Origin: GCA-2746605 sp963704835
GTDB lineage: Bacteria; Bacteroidota; Ignavibacteria; Ignavibacteriales; Melioribacteraceae
Length of the DNA: 64,000 nt
NCBI GenBank assembly: GCA_963704835.1
Contig: CAVPHW010000003.1
Location: 310,001-374,000, forward strand
Direction: 5' to 3'
This document shows positions 27,307 to 37,235 of the stretch, one piece after another. Position 1 is the stretch's first letter; each line of letters starts with the position of its first letter. The translations under genes were made by a program, and so were the position numbers. A model generated the notes under the pieces. The model made no database searches. It saw only the letters and a program-made list of their open reading frames with translations, and was not told where the DNA came from.

Positions 27307-29299
27307 ATGATTGATCTCTCAATAATTATTGTTAATTATAACGTAAAAGAATTTTTACTGAACTTGCTTGAATCAATTCAGCAAGCAGCAAAAAATATAT
27401 CTACTGAGATTATTGTTGTTGATAATAATTCCAATGATGATAGTATTACAACGATAAACGAAAAATTTCCTTCAGTAATTACAATTCAGAATAATTCTAA
27501 TGTTGGTTTTGGAGCCGCAAATAATCAAGGATTAGAAATCTCAAAAGGTAAATATATTCTTCTTATTAATCCTGATACACTCGTTAAGGAAAATACTTTT
27601 GAGCAAATGATTAAATTTTTGGAAGAAAATCTACAAGTTGGAATTGCAGGTTGTAAAGTTCTTAATCCTGATGGTTCATTACAATTAGCGTGTAGAAGAA
27701 GTTTCCCAAAACCCTGGGTTTCGTTCACAAAAGTTACTGGTCTAAGTAAGCTTTTCCCCAAAAGTAAATTATTTGCAAAATACAATCTTACGTACCTTGA
27801 TGAAAATGAAACCTACGAAGTAGATGCAATTTCCGGTTCCTTTATGATGTTCAACAGAAATACATTCGAAAAAGTTGGCGGATTTGATACAGACTTTTTT
27901 ATGTACGGCGAGGATTTGGATCTCTGTTATAGAGTTCAAAAAGCTGGATCTAAAAGTTTTTTATGTTCACAACACTGAAATAATTCACTATAAAGGTGAA
28001 AGTACAAAAAGAAGTAAAATTGATGAAACAAAAATATTCTACAATGCGATGCACTTATTTGTAAAAAAACATTTTTCATCCTCTCTTTTAGTAGAATTAA
28101 TTTTACAGTTTGCTATTTTGTTACGGAAAGCAGTTGCTTTTGCAAACATAAACAAACTTATACTTATTGGAATTTCCTTAGATTTTATTTTTTACTATTT
28201 CGCAATAAAATTTTCTGAAAATTTACATTCAAACTTAAACTGGCTTGGATTTCCTGAGATATATAAACCCTGGGTTTATATCGTCCCGGCATTTGCACAA
28301 GTATTAATATCAAGTTCATTTGGTGCTTACAAAAGAAATTCACTTTCTGTTCTAAAAGTCTTTTTATCGTTACTGTTTGGTTTGGTTGTTATAACATCGC
28401 TGACATTTTTCTTGAAGCAGTTTGCATTTAGTAGAGTTGTAGTTTTATTAACATACTCATTTGCAATTCTACTATTTTCTCTTTGGAGAATCTTGCTAAA
28501 GTTGACGTTCTTAAAAAGTGACATAAACAATGATTCACCAAAGAATACAGTTTTAGTTGGAATTGATCAAAAAACAATAAACCTAGCATTAAAATTGAAA
28601 TCAAATGTAACAAGTCAGTACAAAATAATTGGAATAATCGGTTTAGCGATAAAGGATATTGGAACTAAATTTGAGAATATAAAAGTAATAGGAAGTATTG
28701 AAAACTTAAAAAAGGTTATAAACGAGTATAAGATCAATAATGTGATTTTTTCTTCTGAAAATATTGGTTTCGATAAAATTTTTTCGATTGTTTCATACTG
28801 TCAGGGTGAGAATGTTAATTTTTTAATGTCTGGAAGTGAACATGATTATATGGTTGGCAAATCCAATATTACTCATATTGATAATGTTCCATTGTTAAAG
28901 GTTCAATATAATATTTCAATGTTTGCTCATAAAGTGATTAAAAGGATTTTTGACGTAGTGGTCTCTTTTTTACTATTATTATTAGTTTATCCAATTGGTT
29001 GGTTATTTAAAAATATTGTTAAAAGTAAATCCGCAATCGTGCAATTGATAATGCAAATCCCCAAAGTATTTATTGGGCTAAAAAGTTTTGTTGGACCCAA
29101 ATCACACAACTATTATGAGGATTTGTATCTTGGTAAAACGGGAGTAACTGGACTTTGGGCATTAGAAAATTTTGATGAAACTGATGTTGAAGAGAATAAT
29201 AGAATTAATTTATTTTATGCAAAAAATCAAAATATATGGTTAGATTTAGAAATCTTAGGTAGAACCATTGCAAAATTATTTGAAAACTTGGAGAAATGA
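27307..29299 (+). CDS. GT2 glycosyltransferase fused to a sugar-transferase-like membrane domain lacking catalytic motifs (one frameshift)
   Basis: The first part is a rhamnosyltransferase-like GT2 (LSIIIVNYNVKEFLLNLLES, VVDNNSNDDSI, NVGFGAANNQG, LLINPDTLV, FFMYGEDLDLCYRVQKAG). The second part has four to five hydrophobic helices, a nucleotide-binding-like domain (NTVLVGIDQKTINLALKLK) and a tail starting KRIFDVVVSFLLLLLVYPIG, as in polyprenyl glycosylphosphotransferases. Unlike the gene at 25186, the tail lacks the KFRSM and DEIPQ segments and goes straight to FVGPKS and GKTGVTGLWAL. The frames join if one A is removed from the AAAA at about 27951-27954, giving AGSKVFYVHNTEIIHYKGES and 663 residues. 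TTG 27304 is a possible but less likely start. accA overlaps its stop. Confidence 0.78.
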
Positions 29300-30249
29300 T
29301 GGCAAAAAATATATTAGAGTTTGAAAAGCCAATTTTTGAACTTGAAGAAAAAATTGAAGAAATGAAAAAGTTAGATGAAAATTTAGATATCAAAGTCGAA
29401 ATTGATAATCTTGAAAATAAAGTAAATATGTTAAAGAAGAATATATATGAAAATCTTACTCGTTGGCAAAGAGTTCAACTTGCAAGACACCCTGAACGCC
29501 CATATACTTTAGACTATATTTTTTTAATGACAGAAAATTTTATTGAACTTCATGGCGATAGATATTATAAAGATGATAAAGCAGTTGTTGGTGGTTTTGC
29601 AATGTTGGGCGATCAAAAAGTGATGATAATTGGTCACCAAAAAGGAAGAGATACAAAATCTAATCTTGAACGCAATTTTGGAATGCCAAACCCGGAAGGT
29701 TATAGAAAGGCATTAAGACTAATGAAACTGGCTGAAAAGTTTAATGTACCGGTTATAACTTTATTAGATACTCCCGGAGCTTATCCAGGAATTGAAGCCG
29801 AAGAAAGGGGACAAGCTGAAGCAATTGCAAGAAACCTATTTGAAATGAGCCATCTTAAAGTCCCAATTGTTGTAGTTATTATTGGTGAAGGTGCAAGCGG
29901 TGGTGCTTTAGGAATGGGTGTTGGTGATAGAATTTTAATGCTTAAAAATACATGGTATTCGGTAATTAGTCCTGAGTCTTGTTCAAGTATTTTATGGAGA
30001 ACTTGGGAATACAAAGAACAAGCTGCAGAATCCCTAAAATTAACTGCACCAGATCTTTTGGAACTAAAAATTATCGATAGAATTGTTCCTGAGCCAATGG
30101 GTGGAGCACATCGCGATTATAAAAAAATAGCTGCTACTCTTAAGAAAATTTTACTTTCCGAAATTGGTGATCTTATTAAAATAAAACCTGATAAACTGAT
30201 TGCAAATAGACTAGACAAATTTGCAAAAATGGGAGTTTATGAGGAATAA
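29296..30249 (+). CDS. accA: Acetyl-CoA carboxylase carboxyltransferase subunit alpha
   Basis: AccA, with AccD, moves the carboxyl group from biotin to acetyl-CoA to make malonyl-CoA. The 317-residue protein is full length. It has the N-terminal helical hairpin, RVQLARHPERPYTLDYI, GRDTKSNLERNFGMPNPEGY, TLLDTPGAYPGIEAEERGQA and GEGASGGALGMGVGD, the oxyanion-forming crotonase-type blocks. ATG at 29296 or 29299 are both possible; the first overlaps the preceding stop. Sitting at the end of a polysaccharide gene run is unusual for a fatty-acid gene and may be only transcriptional read-through. Confidence 0.97.
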   Translation: MMAKNILEFEKPIFELEEKIEEMKKLDENLDIKVEIDNLENKVNMLKKNIYENLTRWQRVQLARHPERPYTLDYIFLMTENFIELHGDRYYKDDKAVVGGFAMLGDQKVMIIGHQKGRDTKSNLERNFGMPNPEGYRKALRLMKLAEKFNVPVITLLDTPGAYPGIEAEERGQAEAIARNLFEMSHLKVPIVVVIIGEGASGGALGMGVGDRILMLKNTWYSVISPESCSSILWRTWEYKEQAAESLKLTAPDLLELKIIDRIVPEPMGGAHRDYKKIAATLKKILLSEIGDLIKIKPDKLIANRLDKFAKMGVYEE

Positions 30250-30252
30250 GCG

Positions 30253-30663
30253 ATGATTTCCCATATTGCCAAAATACGTGTAAGATATGCTGAAACTGAT
30301 AAAATGCAATTTGTTTATAATGGAAATTATCTTGAATACTTTGAAGTTGGAAGAACTGAACTCTTAAGAAGTGTAGGATTACCTTACAGTGTTCTTGAGA
30401 AAAATGGTTATCAATTACCAGTAATAGAAGCGAGGTTATTTTATAAGAATCCAGCATTCTATGATGATGTTTTGCACGTTGAAGCATTTTTAAAAGAAAT
30501 TAACTCCGCTAAAGTGCATATTGAGTATGTTATAAAAAAAGAAAATGATGATAAGGTTATTGTTAGCGGTTATACTTCCCACGTATTTATGAATGAAAAA
30601 AGCAAGAAACCTACAAAACCTCCTCAGATATATATTGATGCTCTAAAAAAATATTTTACTTAA
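30253..30663 (+). CDS. Acyl-CoA thioesterase, YbgC/FadM 4HBT family
   Basis: This 136-residue hotdog-fold protein has RVRYAETDKMQFVYNGNYLE, followed by FEVGRTELLR, the active-site pattern of 4-hydroxybenzoyl-CoA thioesterase-like enzymes with the conserved aspartate. The rest (ARLFYKNPAFYDDVLHVEAF, KVHIEYVI) matches the second half of the fold. It lies three bases after accA, so a link to acyl-CoA metabolism is likely. The substrate is not defined by sequence. Confidence 0.88.
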   Translation: MISHIAKIRVRYAETDKMQFVYNGNYLEYFEVGRTELLRSVGLPYSVLEKNGYQLPVIEARLFYKNPAFYDDVLHVEAFLKEINSAKVHIEYVIKKENDDKVIVSGYTSHVFMNEKSKKPTKPPQIYIDALKKYFT

Positions 30664-30692
30664 TTCTCTGTAGAAAATGATAATTAAAATTT

Positions 30693-32150
30693 ATGCTTGA
30701 AAAAATTAAAGAACTGACCAAGGATACAGCTCTCTACGGAATAAGTACTATTATTGGGAGATTTCTTGGTTTTGTTTTAGTTCCATTCTATACAAATGTT
30801 TTTTCACCGGAAGAATTTGGAATTCAATCATATATATACGCTTTCTTAGCATTCTCTAATATCGTTTACATTTACGGTATGGATGCTGCTTTTATGAAAT
30901 TTGCTACTGTAGATGAGAGAGATAAAAAGAAGGTATTTTCGACTGGATATATTTTTGTAACTATTTCAACAGTAATCTTTTCACTGATACTTCTTTTAGC
31001 ACATGTTTGGATTGCAGACGCAACCGATTTATCCGCTTACTCTAATATATTTTTATTTGTAATAGGAATACTTTTTTTTGATACAGCTACATTAATTCCT
31101 TTTTCACAATTAAGGTTGGAAAGAAAAGCCTCTAAATTTGCAACAATCAAAATTTTAAATATTCTTATAAATGTTGCAATGAATTTCATTCTAATTTTAA
31201 TGTATGATTATGGAATTGAAGCAATCTTTATAAGTAACTTAGTTGCATCTCTATTTTCTTTCATAGTTCTATTACCAGATATTTTTCAAAGTATAGAATA
31301 CTCTATTGATAAAAAATATCTTAAAAAAATGCTTTATTTTGGATTGACTTACTTACCCGCAAGTGTTGCTTCAATGATTGTACAAATTGTAGACGTACCA
31401 ATAATAAGAGAATTAACGGATGAAGCAACATTAGGAATTTATAGGGCAAATTATAAACTCGGCATTTTTATGATGTTGTTTGTTTCTATGTTTCATTATG
31501 CTTGGCAACCATTCTTTTTAACGAATGCAAAAGAAGAAAATGCAAAAAAAATATTTTCTAAAGTGCTAAGCTTATTTTTAATTTTTGCCAGCTTTATGTG
31601 GGTTATTCTATCGTTGTTCATTGATGATGTTGCTAGATTTGAATTTTTGCCGGGAAGAACATTTATTGGGAAAGAGTATTTAGTTGGAATTTATATTGTC
31701 CCAATTATTTTACTGGCATATATTTTTCATGGATTATATATAAATTTTATTGCCGGTATTTATTTGGAAGAAAAAACAAAATATTTACCTGCAATTACTG
31801 GGTTGGGTGCAATATTGAATGTAGTAAGTAATTTAATTTTGGTGCCTATCTGGGGAATTCTGGGTGGAGCTTTATCAACCCTTTTTAGCTATATTTTTAT
31901 GTCCGCTGGAATATTTTATGTTTCTCAGAAATTTTACAAAATTGAGTATGAGTACGCAATAATAATTAAAGTTCTGTCCATCATTTTTGTGCTCTCATTA
32001 ATTTACTATTATTTCACTTTTACGTCTGGTCTTACTCTTCAAATTAAGTTAGCAATTCTAGGAATTTATTTTGCCCTTCTATTTATTTTGCAAATAATTA
32101 AGAAAAATGACATTAAAACGTCATTTAATATTATTATGCGAAAAAAATAA
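30693..32150 (+). CDS. Polysaccharide biosynthesis flippase (PST family), second copy
   Basis: This 485-residue protein has about 14 hydrophobic helices. The start LYGISTIIGRFLGFVLVPFY and YTNVFSPEEFGIQSYIYAF are typical of Wzx-like lipopolysaccharide flippases. LTYLPASVASMIVQIVDVPI and GIYRANYKLGIFM form the central half. It is clearly distinct from the flippase at 12199. It stands apart from the glycosyltransferases, between a thioesterase and dut, so it may serve another polymer. Confidence 0.85.
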   Translation: MLEKIKELTKDTALYGISTIIGRFLGFVLVPFYTNVFSPEEFGIQSYIYAFLAFSNIVYIYGMDAAFMKFATVDERDKKKVFSTGYIFVTISTVIFSLILLLAHVWIADATDLSAYSNIFLFVIGILFFDTATLIPFSQLRLERKASKFATIKILNILINVAMNFILILMYDYGIEAIFISNLVASLFSFIVLLPDIFQSIEYSIDKKYLKKMLYFGLTYLPASVASMIVQIVDVPIIRELTDEATLGIYRANYKLGIFMMLFVSMFHYAWQPFFLTNAKEENAKKIFSKVLSLFLIFASFMWVILSLFIDDVARFEFLPGRTFIGKEYLVGIYIVPIILLAYIFHGLYINFIAGIYLEEKTKYLPAITGLGAILNVVSNLILVPIWGILGGALSTLFSYIFMSAGIFYVSQKFYKIEYEYAIIIKVLSIIFVLSLIYYYFTFTSGLTLQIKLAILGIYFALLFILQIIKKNDIKTSFNIIMRKK

Positions 32151-32218
32151 TTCAGTCTGTGGTATATTTTTTATAAATTCAGAATATAATTCAATCCGTT
32201 TTCTTAATCCAAATTTTA

Positions 32219-32674
32219 ATGAAAAAAATAAACTTATTAATCAAGCGTATTTCTAATACATATTCAGATATCCCACTTCCCAGTTATGCAACGCAAGGAA
32301 GCGCTGGAATGGATATTAGAGCAGCAATTGAAGACAAAATAATTCTAAAAACCGGACAAGTATTTTTAATCCCGACAAACTTATCGGTAGAAATTCCATC
32401 TGGATATGAAATTCAGGTTAGACCAAGAAGTGGTTTATCTGCAAAGCATGGCATAGGAATTTTAAATTCTCCTGGAACTATTGACTCTGATTACAGAGGC
32501 GAAATAAAAGTGATTCTTTTTAATTTTAGCACTGAAGACTTTACTATTAATCGGGGCGATAGAATAGCTCAGCTAGTGATTGCAGAAGTTATTCTTGCTA
32601 ATATCAGCGAAGTTGAAAATCTAAAGGAATCTGAACGCGGTGAAGGCGGATTTGGTCATACAGGTAAGTCGTAA
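32219..32674 (+). CDS. dut: Deoxyuridine 5'-triphosphate nucleotidohydrolase
   Basis: dUTPase removes dUTP to keep uracil out of DNA and supplies dUMP. The 151 residues carry all five trimeric dUTPase motifs in order: GSAGMDIRA, PRSGLSAKHGI, GTIDSDYRGEIKV, RGDRIAQLVI and the C-terminal RGEGGFGHTG. There is no obvious Shine-Dalgarno upstream. It is followed by 190 bases of AT-rich sequence before dnaE in which I see no gene. Confidence 0.96.
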   Translation: MKKINLLIKRISNTYSDIPLPSYATQGSAGMDIRAAIEDKIILKTGQVFLIPTNLSVEIPSGYEIQVRPRSGLSAKHGIGILNSPGTIDSDYRGEIKVILFNFSTEDFTINRGDRIAQLVIAEVILANISEVENLKESERGEGGFGHTGKS

Positions 32675-32864
32675 AAGGTAAATTACAATTAGCAAATTGA
32701 TTTGGTGTAATCTAAAAGCTTTTTTTTGGTATATACATAAATGTTTGTTTTGAATTTGAAGTTTGTGATTTATTTTTTATTTGCAATTTGATTTATCTGT
32801 TATTGAGTTTTTTTTATGTAGTTCTTTTTTTAATCTAAAAATTTTGTTTTGGTAAAATAATTTT

Positions 32865-35800
32865 ATGTGTGATTTTGTACACTTACATAACCATTCTCAT
32901 TACAGTTTGCAAGATGCTGCTTGTACTATAGATTCATTAATTACAGCAACTCAAGCCAACAATATGAACGCAATTGCTCTTACAGATCATGGAGTAATGT
33001 ATGGTATTTCTGAGTTTTATAAGAAAGCTAAAAAAGCGAATATCAAACCAATTATTGGTGTTGAAGCATATGTAAATTTCGAAGGAAGTAGATTTGAGAA
33101 AGGAGAAACGGGATTTGGTAGAAAAAAATCCAAGCATTATAATCATTTAGTTCTAATTGCTAAAAATGATATCGGTTATAAAAATTTAATAAAGCTCAGC
33201 ACTCTTGGTTTTACAGAAGGATTCTACTATAAACCTAGAATTGATATCGAATTACTGACGAAAATGTCAGAAGGAATAATCTGTACTTCTGCTTGTTTGG
33301 CCGGTCCAGTTGCAAGCCATTTATTAAATGGAGATTATGAGAAAGCAAAAGAGAACTCGCTTTTACTTCATAATATATTTGGTGATGATTTTTATTTAGA
33401 ACTCCAAGATCACGGGCAGGCAGAGGACAAACCGGTGCTTGAAGGAATTCCTAAGTTATCAAGAGAACTAAAAATTCCAATGATAGCAACCAATGATATT
33501 CATTATATCGAAAAAGAACATGCTTTAGCTCATAATATTTTACTTATGCTTTCAGATAAAACAGGGAATAAGGATTACCGAGATTTAAGATATAATACTG
33601 ATGAGATTTATTTTAAATCTTCTAATCAGATGAAAGACCTTTTTGGCTCGTACAAAGGTGCAATTGAAAATACCTTAGCCGTTGAAGAAAAAGTTAATGT
33701 AAATCTTGATTTCGAAAAATTCCACTATCCAATCTTTCCAATTCCAAAAGAATCTAAGGCTTCAAATCTTGACGAATATTTTGAAATTTTATCACTTGAA
33801 GGATTAAATAAAAGATATAATAAAATTACGAAAAACATAGAAGATCGATTCAAATATGAAGTAGATATTATTAAAACAATGGGTTATTCCGGCTATTTTT
33901 TAATCACCCAAGATTTTATTAATGCGGCAAAGAAAAAAAGAATACCTGTTGGTCCCGGTAGAGGAAGTGCTGCAGGTAGTTTAGTTGCATATGCTTTGGG
34001 TATTACAAATGTAGATCCTTTAGAATATAATTTGTTGTTCGAACGATTTTTGAATCCGTCAAGAAAATCTATGCCCGATATTGACATTGATTTTGCCGAT
34101 GATCAAAGAGGCGAAGTTATAGATTATGTAAAGGAAAAGTATGGTGAAAATTCTGTTAGTCAAATTGTTACTTTCAATCGACTTTCCTCAAAAGCTGTTT
34201 TAAGAGATGTTGCTCGAGTATTAAACATTCCGATTCCAACAGTTAATAACATTACAAAATGGATTCCTTCCAGATTTGGCAGAGTTTATACAATTGATCA
34301 AGCTTTAGATGAAGTTCCGGAATTAAGATGGGTAAAAGAATCTGATGATGAAGCAATTGTTAATCTTTTAAAGTATGCTAGAATTTTAGAAGGCATGAAT
34401 AGAAATGCCAGTAAACATGCAGCTGGTGTTGTAATTACTCCCGGAGAAGTTAGTGATCTTGTTCCAATGGCATCTGCAGGAGCAAATGGTGATTTAGTTA
34501 CTCAGTATAATATGAAAGAGCTTGATTCAGCAGGAATTCTAAAAATGGATTTTCTGGGATTAAGAACTTTAACTATAATAAGAGATACAATTGATTTAAT
34601 TAAAGAATCGCACAAGATTGAAATAGATATAGACAGTCTTCCAGTTAGGGATGAGAAGACATACCAGCTTTTTGGCAACGGTCAGACAACAGGTGTTTTT
34701 CAGTTTGAGTCTGCCCCGATGAAAGAGCATCTTAAAAATTTAAAGCCTACGAGTATAAAAGATTTATCGGCAATGAATGCTTTATACAGACCTGGACCAA
34801 TGGATTTTATTGCTGATTTTATTGATAGAAAACACGGTAGAAAACCAATTGAATATTTACATCCACTTTTGGAAGAAATTCTAAGTGAGACTTATGGTAT
34901 CATTGTATATCAAGAGCAAGTAATTCAAATTGCAAATAAAATTGCAGGCATGTCTTTAGCAGAAGCAGATATCTTAAGAAGAGCAATGGGTAAAAAAGAT
35001 ACTGTTGAAATGGCAAAGCAAAAAAGCATATTTGTTGATGGCGCAATTTCAAACAACTTAGCCAAGAAAGTTGCTGAAGAAATATTTGTTGTAATCGATA
35101 AATTTGCAAACTATGGGTTTAATAAAAGTCATGCTGTGGCATACAGTGTTGTGGCATATCAGACAGCATATTTAAAAGCAAATTATCCGGCAGAATTTTT
35201 GGCTGCAAACTTATCAAATGAATTTGGAAATCCCACAAAAGTTACGCTACTACTTGAAGATTGCAGAAAATTAAAAATTCATGTAATGGTGCCAAGTGTA
35301 AATCGGCCCTCAGTAAAATTTACCGTTGATAATGGTGAAATAGTTTTTGGAATGTCAGCAATTAAAAATGTTGGTGTAAACGCTGTTAAGGAAATAGAAA
35401 ACTCTCATAAAAATATTGAAAGAAATTTTAAAAGCATTTATGATTTTACCTCGAATGTTGATACTAGAATAGTTAACAAAAGAGCCTTAGAAGGACTTGT
35501 TTTAGCAGGTGCTTTTGATACTGTAAAAGGTGGTAGAGCACAGAATTTTGCAACTATTGAAAGTGCCCTTTCATTTGGAAGTAAAGTTCAGGCGGCTAAA
35601 TTAAGTCAAAAAGATAGCTTGTTTGGAGAAATGGAAACGGATGTTGCTATTTTTGAACCAGAATTACCCGATGTAGATGCTTGGGAACAAAAAGACGAGT
35701 TAGCAAAAGAGAGGGAAGCGTTAGGTTTTTATTTGTCAGATCACCCTTTAAGAAGATTTGAAACTGAATATAATTCATTCTCAACAATTAAATTGGGTGA

Positions 35801-36314
35801 CCCGGATACTTTTAAAAATTCTGAATTTGTTAGAGCTTGTGGGGTTGTAACATCCATAAGAACAAGAATGGATAGATCTGGGAAGAATATGGCATTTTTC
35901 ACGCTTGATGATTTTACCGGTTCATGTGAGTGTATTATGTTTGGTAAAATTTATAGTGAAGTTGGTAGTTTAATTGTTCCAGAATCAACAATTATGGTAC
36001 TTGGTAAATTGGAGAGCAATGGGGATTCGATAAAACTGCATGCTGAAGATGCAATTTCCTTAAGTGAAGTGGCGGGCAAATTTACAAAAAGCTTAGGAAT
36101 TCTTTTGGATTTGGAAAAGCATACTCCGGATACGGTAATGCAAATAAAATCAGTTTTTGAAAAATACTCAGGTAATATTCCAGTTATTATATATGTAAAA
36201 ACCAATGGATCGTCAAAAAGATTTATTGTGAATGATAAAGTAAAAATTAATGACGGTCTTATTTTAAGTCTTCAAGACTTATTAGGTGAAGAATCTATAG
36301 CATATCAAACATAA
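32865..36314 (+). CDS. dnaE: DNA polymerase III subunit alpha
   Basis: This is the replicative polymerase, 1149 residues, cytoplasmic. The N-terminal PHP domain opens VHLHNHSHYSLQDAACTID and has ALTDHGVMYG. The polymerase core has GPGRGSAAGSLVAYALG and the catalytic MPDIDIDFADD (about residues 402-412), with the third aspartate in KMDFLGLRTLT (near 562). LYRPGPMDFI and ANYGFNKSHAVAYS form the fingers. The C-terminal OB fold has ACGVVTSIRTRMDRSGKNMA followed by FFTLDDFTG. No separate proofreading domain is present, as expected for DnaE1. Confidence 0.98.
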   Translation: MCDFVHLHNHSHYSLQDAACTIDSLITATQANNMNAIALTDHGVMYGISEFYKKAKKANIKPIIGVEAYVNFEGSRFEKGETGFGRKKSKHYNHLVLIAKNDIGYKNLIKLSTLGFTEGFYYKPRIDIELLTKMSEGIICTSACLAGPVASHLLNGDYEKAKENSLLLHNIFGDDFYLELQDHGQAEDKPVLEGIPKLSRELKIPMIATNDIHYIEKEHALAHNILLMLSDKTGNKDYRDLRYNTDEIYFKSSNQMKDLFGSYKGAIENTLAVEEKVNVNLDFEKFHYPIFPIPKESKASNLDEYFEILSLEGLNKRYNKITKNIEDRFKYEVDIIKTMGYSGYFLITQDFINAAKKKRIPVGPGRGSAAGSLVAYALGITNVDPLEYNLLFERFLNPSRKSMPDIDIDFADDQRGEVIDYVKEKYGENSVSQIVTFNRLSSKAVLRDVARVLNIPIPTVNNITKWIPSRFGRVYTIDQALDEVPELRWVKESDDEAIVNLLKYARILEGMNRNASKHAAGVVITPGEVSDLVPMASAGANGDLVTQYNMKELDSAGILKMDFLGLRTLTIIRDTIDLIKESHKIEIDIDSLPVRDEKTYQLFGNGQTTGVFQFESAPMKEHLKNLKPTSIKDLSAMNALYRPGPMDFIADFIDRKHGRKPIEYLHPLLEEILSETYGIIVYQEQVIQIANKIAGMSLAEADILRRAMGKKDTVEMAKQKSIFVDGAISNNLAKKVAEEIFVVIDKFANYGFNKSHAVAYSVVAYQTAYLKANYPAEFLAANLSNEFGNPTKVTLLLEDCRKLKIHVMVPSVNRPSVKFTVDNGEIVFGMSAIKNVGVNAVKEIENSHKNIERNFKSIYDFTSNVDTRIVNKRALEGLVLAGAFDTVKGGRAQNFATIESALSFGSKVQAAKLSQKDSLFGEMETDVAIFEPELPDVDAWEQKDELAKEREALGFYLSDHPLRRFETEYNSFSTIKLGDPDTFKNSEFVRACGVVTSIRTRMDRSGKNMAFFTLDDFTGSCECIMFGKIYSEVGSLIVPESTIMVLGKLESNGDSIKLHAEDAISLSEVAGKFTKSLGILLDLEKHTPDTVMQIKSVFEKYSGNIPVIIYVKTNGSSKRFIVNDKVKINDGLILSLQDLLGEESIAYQT

Positions 36315-36401
36315 GTAGTGTAAATTACAATATTCTTATAATTTGATTTAACTTTTTTATTTTCATAACTTTCTGAATCAATATACAATCAAAAGGAAAA
36401 C

Positions 36402-37226
36402 ATGACACAGAAATGGGCTTTAGTTCTTGGTGCATCTAGTGGATTTGGTGGTGCTTCAGCAATAGAATTAGCTAAGAATGGCTATAATATTATTGGTATT
36501 CATTTAGACCGTCAAAGTACAATGCATAAAGTATCACTTATAACAAAGAAAATTGAGAAATACGGACACAAAGCAGTATTCTTTAATATGAATGCAGCGG
36601 ATCAACTTAAGAGAAATGATACTCTTGATGAAATTAAAGAAAGATTTGCTGGCAAAGAACATCCTCTAATAAATGTTCTAATTCATTCTTTGGCATTTGG
36701 TACTTTAAAACCATTTATTACAAAATCGCCAAATGACTGCATTTCTAAATCTCAAATGGAAATGACCCTTGATGTAATGGCTCATTCCCTTGTTTACTGG
36801 ACTCAAGGATTAGTCCAAAGAGATTTATTAGCAAAGGGAGGCAGAATTTTTACATTAACCAGTGCTGGTTCAATGCAGGTCATCCCATCTTACGGGGCTG
36901 TATCAGCCGCCAAAGCTGCTGTTGAAGCACATATTCGTCAACTCTCAGTTGAGTTAGGATATATGAAAGTTACAGCTAATGCTATTATGGCCGGTGTTAC
37001 AGATACTCCAGCAGTAAGAAAAATTCCTGGAAACGAGAATATGCTTAAAGCAGCCAAAGAAAAAAATCCAATGGGCAAATTAACAACTCCTGAAGAAGTT
37101 GCAAAAGCAATTGTTCTTTTATGTATGCCGGAAGCCGATTGGTTAACCGGTAATGTAATTGGAGTTGATGGTGGTGAATATAATGTAAGTTACACAGGCG
37201 ATATTATTTGTAAACCAATAAAATAG
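36402..37226 (+). CDS. SDR-family enoyl-ACP reductase-like protein (FabI/FabL type)
   Basis: The 274-residue protein is a short-chain dehydrogenase with the coenzyme motif LGASSGFGGASAIELAKNGY. The catalytic tyrosine and lysine are in YGAVSAAKA, i.e. Tyr-x6-Lys, the spacing of FabI and FabL enoyl-ACP reductases and not the Tyr-x3-Lys of classical SDRs. The end WLTGNVIGVDGGEYNVSY is SDR-like. It lies ten bases before an acyl-CoA dehydrogenase, which fits fatty acid metabolism. The choice between enoyl-ACP reductase and another reductase of this type is an inference. Confidence 0.7.
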   Translation: MTQKWALVLGASSGFGGASAIELAKNGYNIIGIHLDRQSTMHKVSLITKKIEKYGHKAVFFNMNAADQLKRNDTLDEIKERFAGKEHPLINVLIHSLAFGTLKPFITKSPNDCISKSQMEMTLDVMAHSLVYWTQGLVQRDLLAKGGRIFTLTSAGSMQVIPSYGAVSAAKAAVEAHIRQLSVELGYMKVTANAIMAGVTDTPAVRKIPGNENMLKAAKEKNPMGKLTTPEEVAKAIVLLCMPEADWLTGNVIGVDGGEYNVSYTGDIICKPIK

Positions 37227-37235
37227 AGGACTTTA

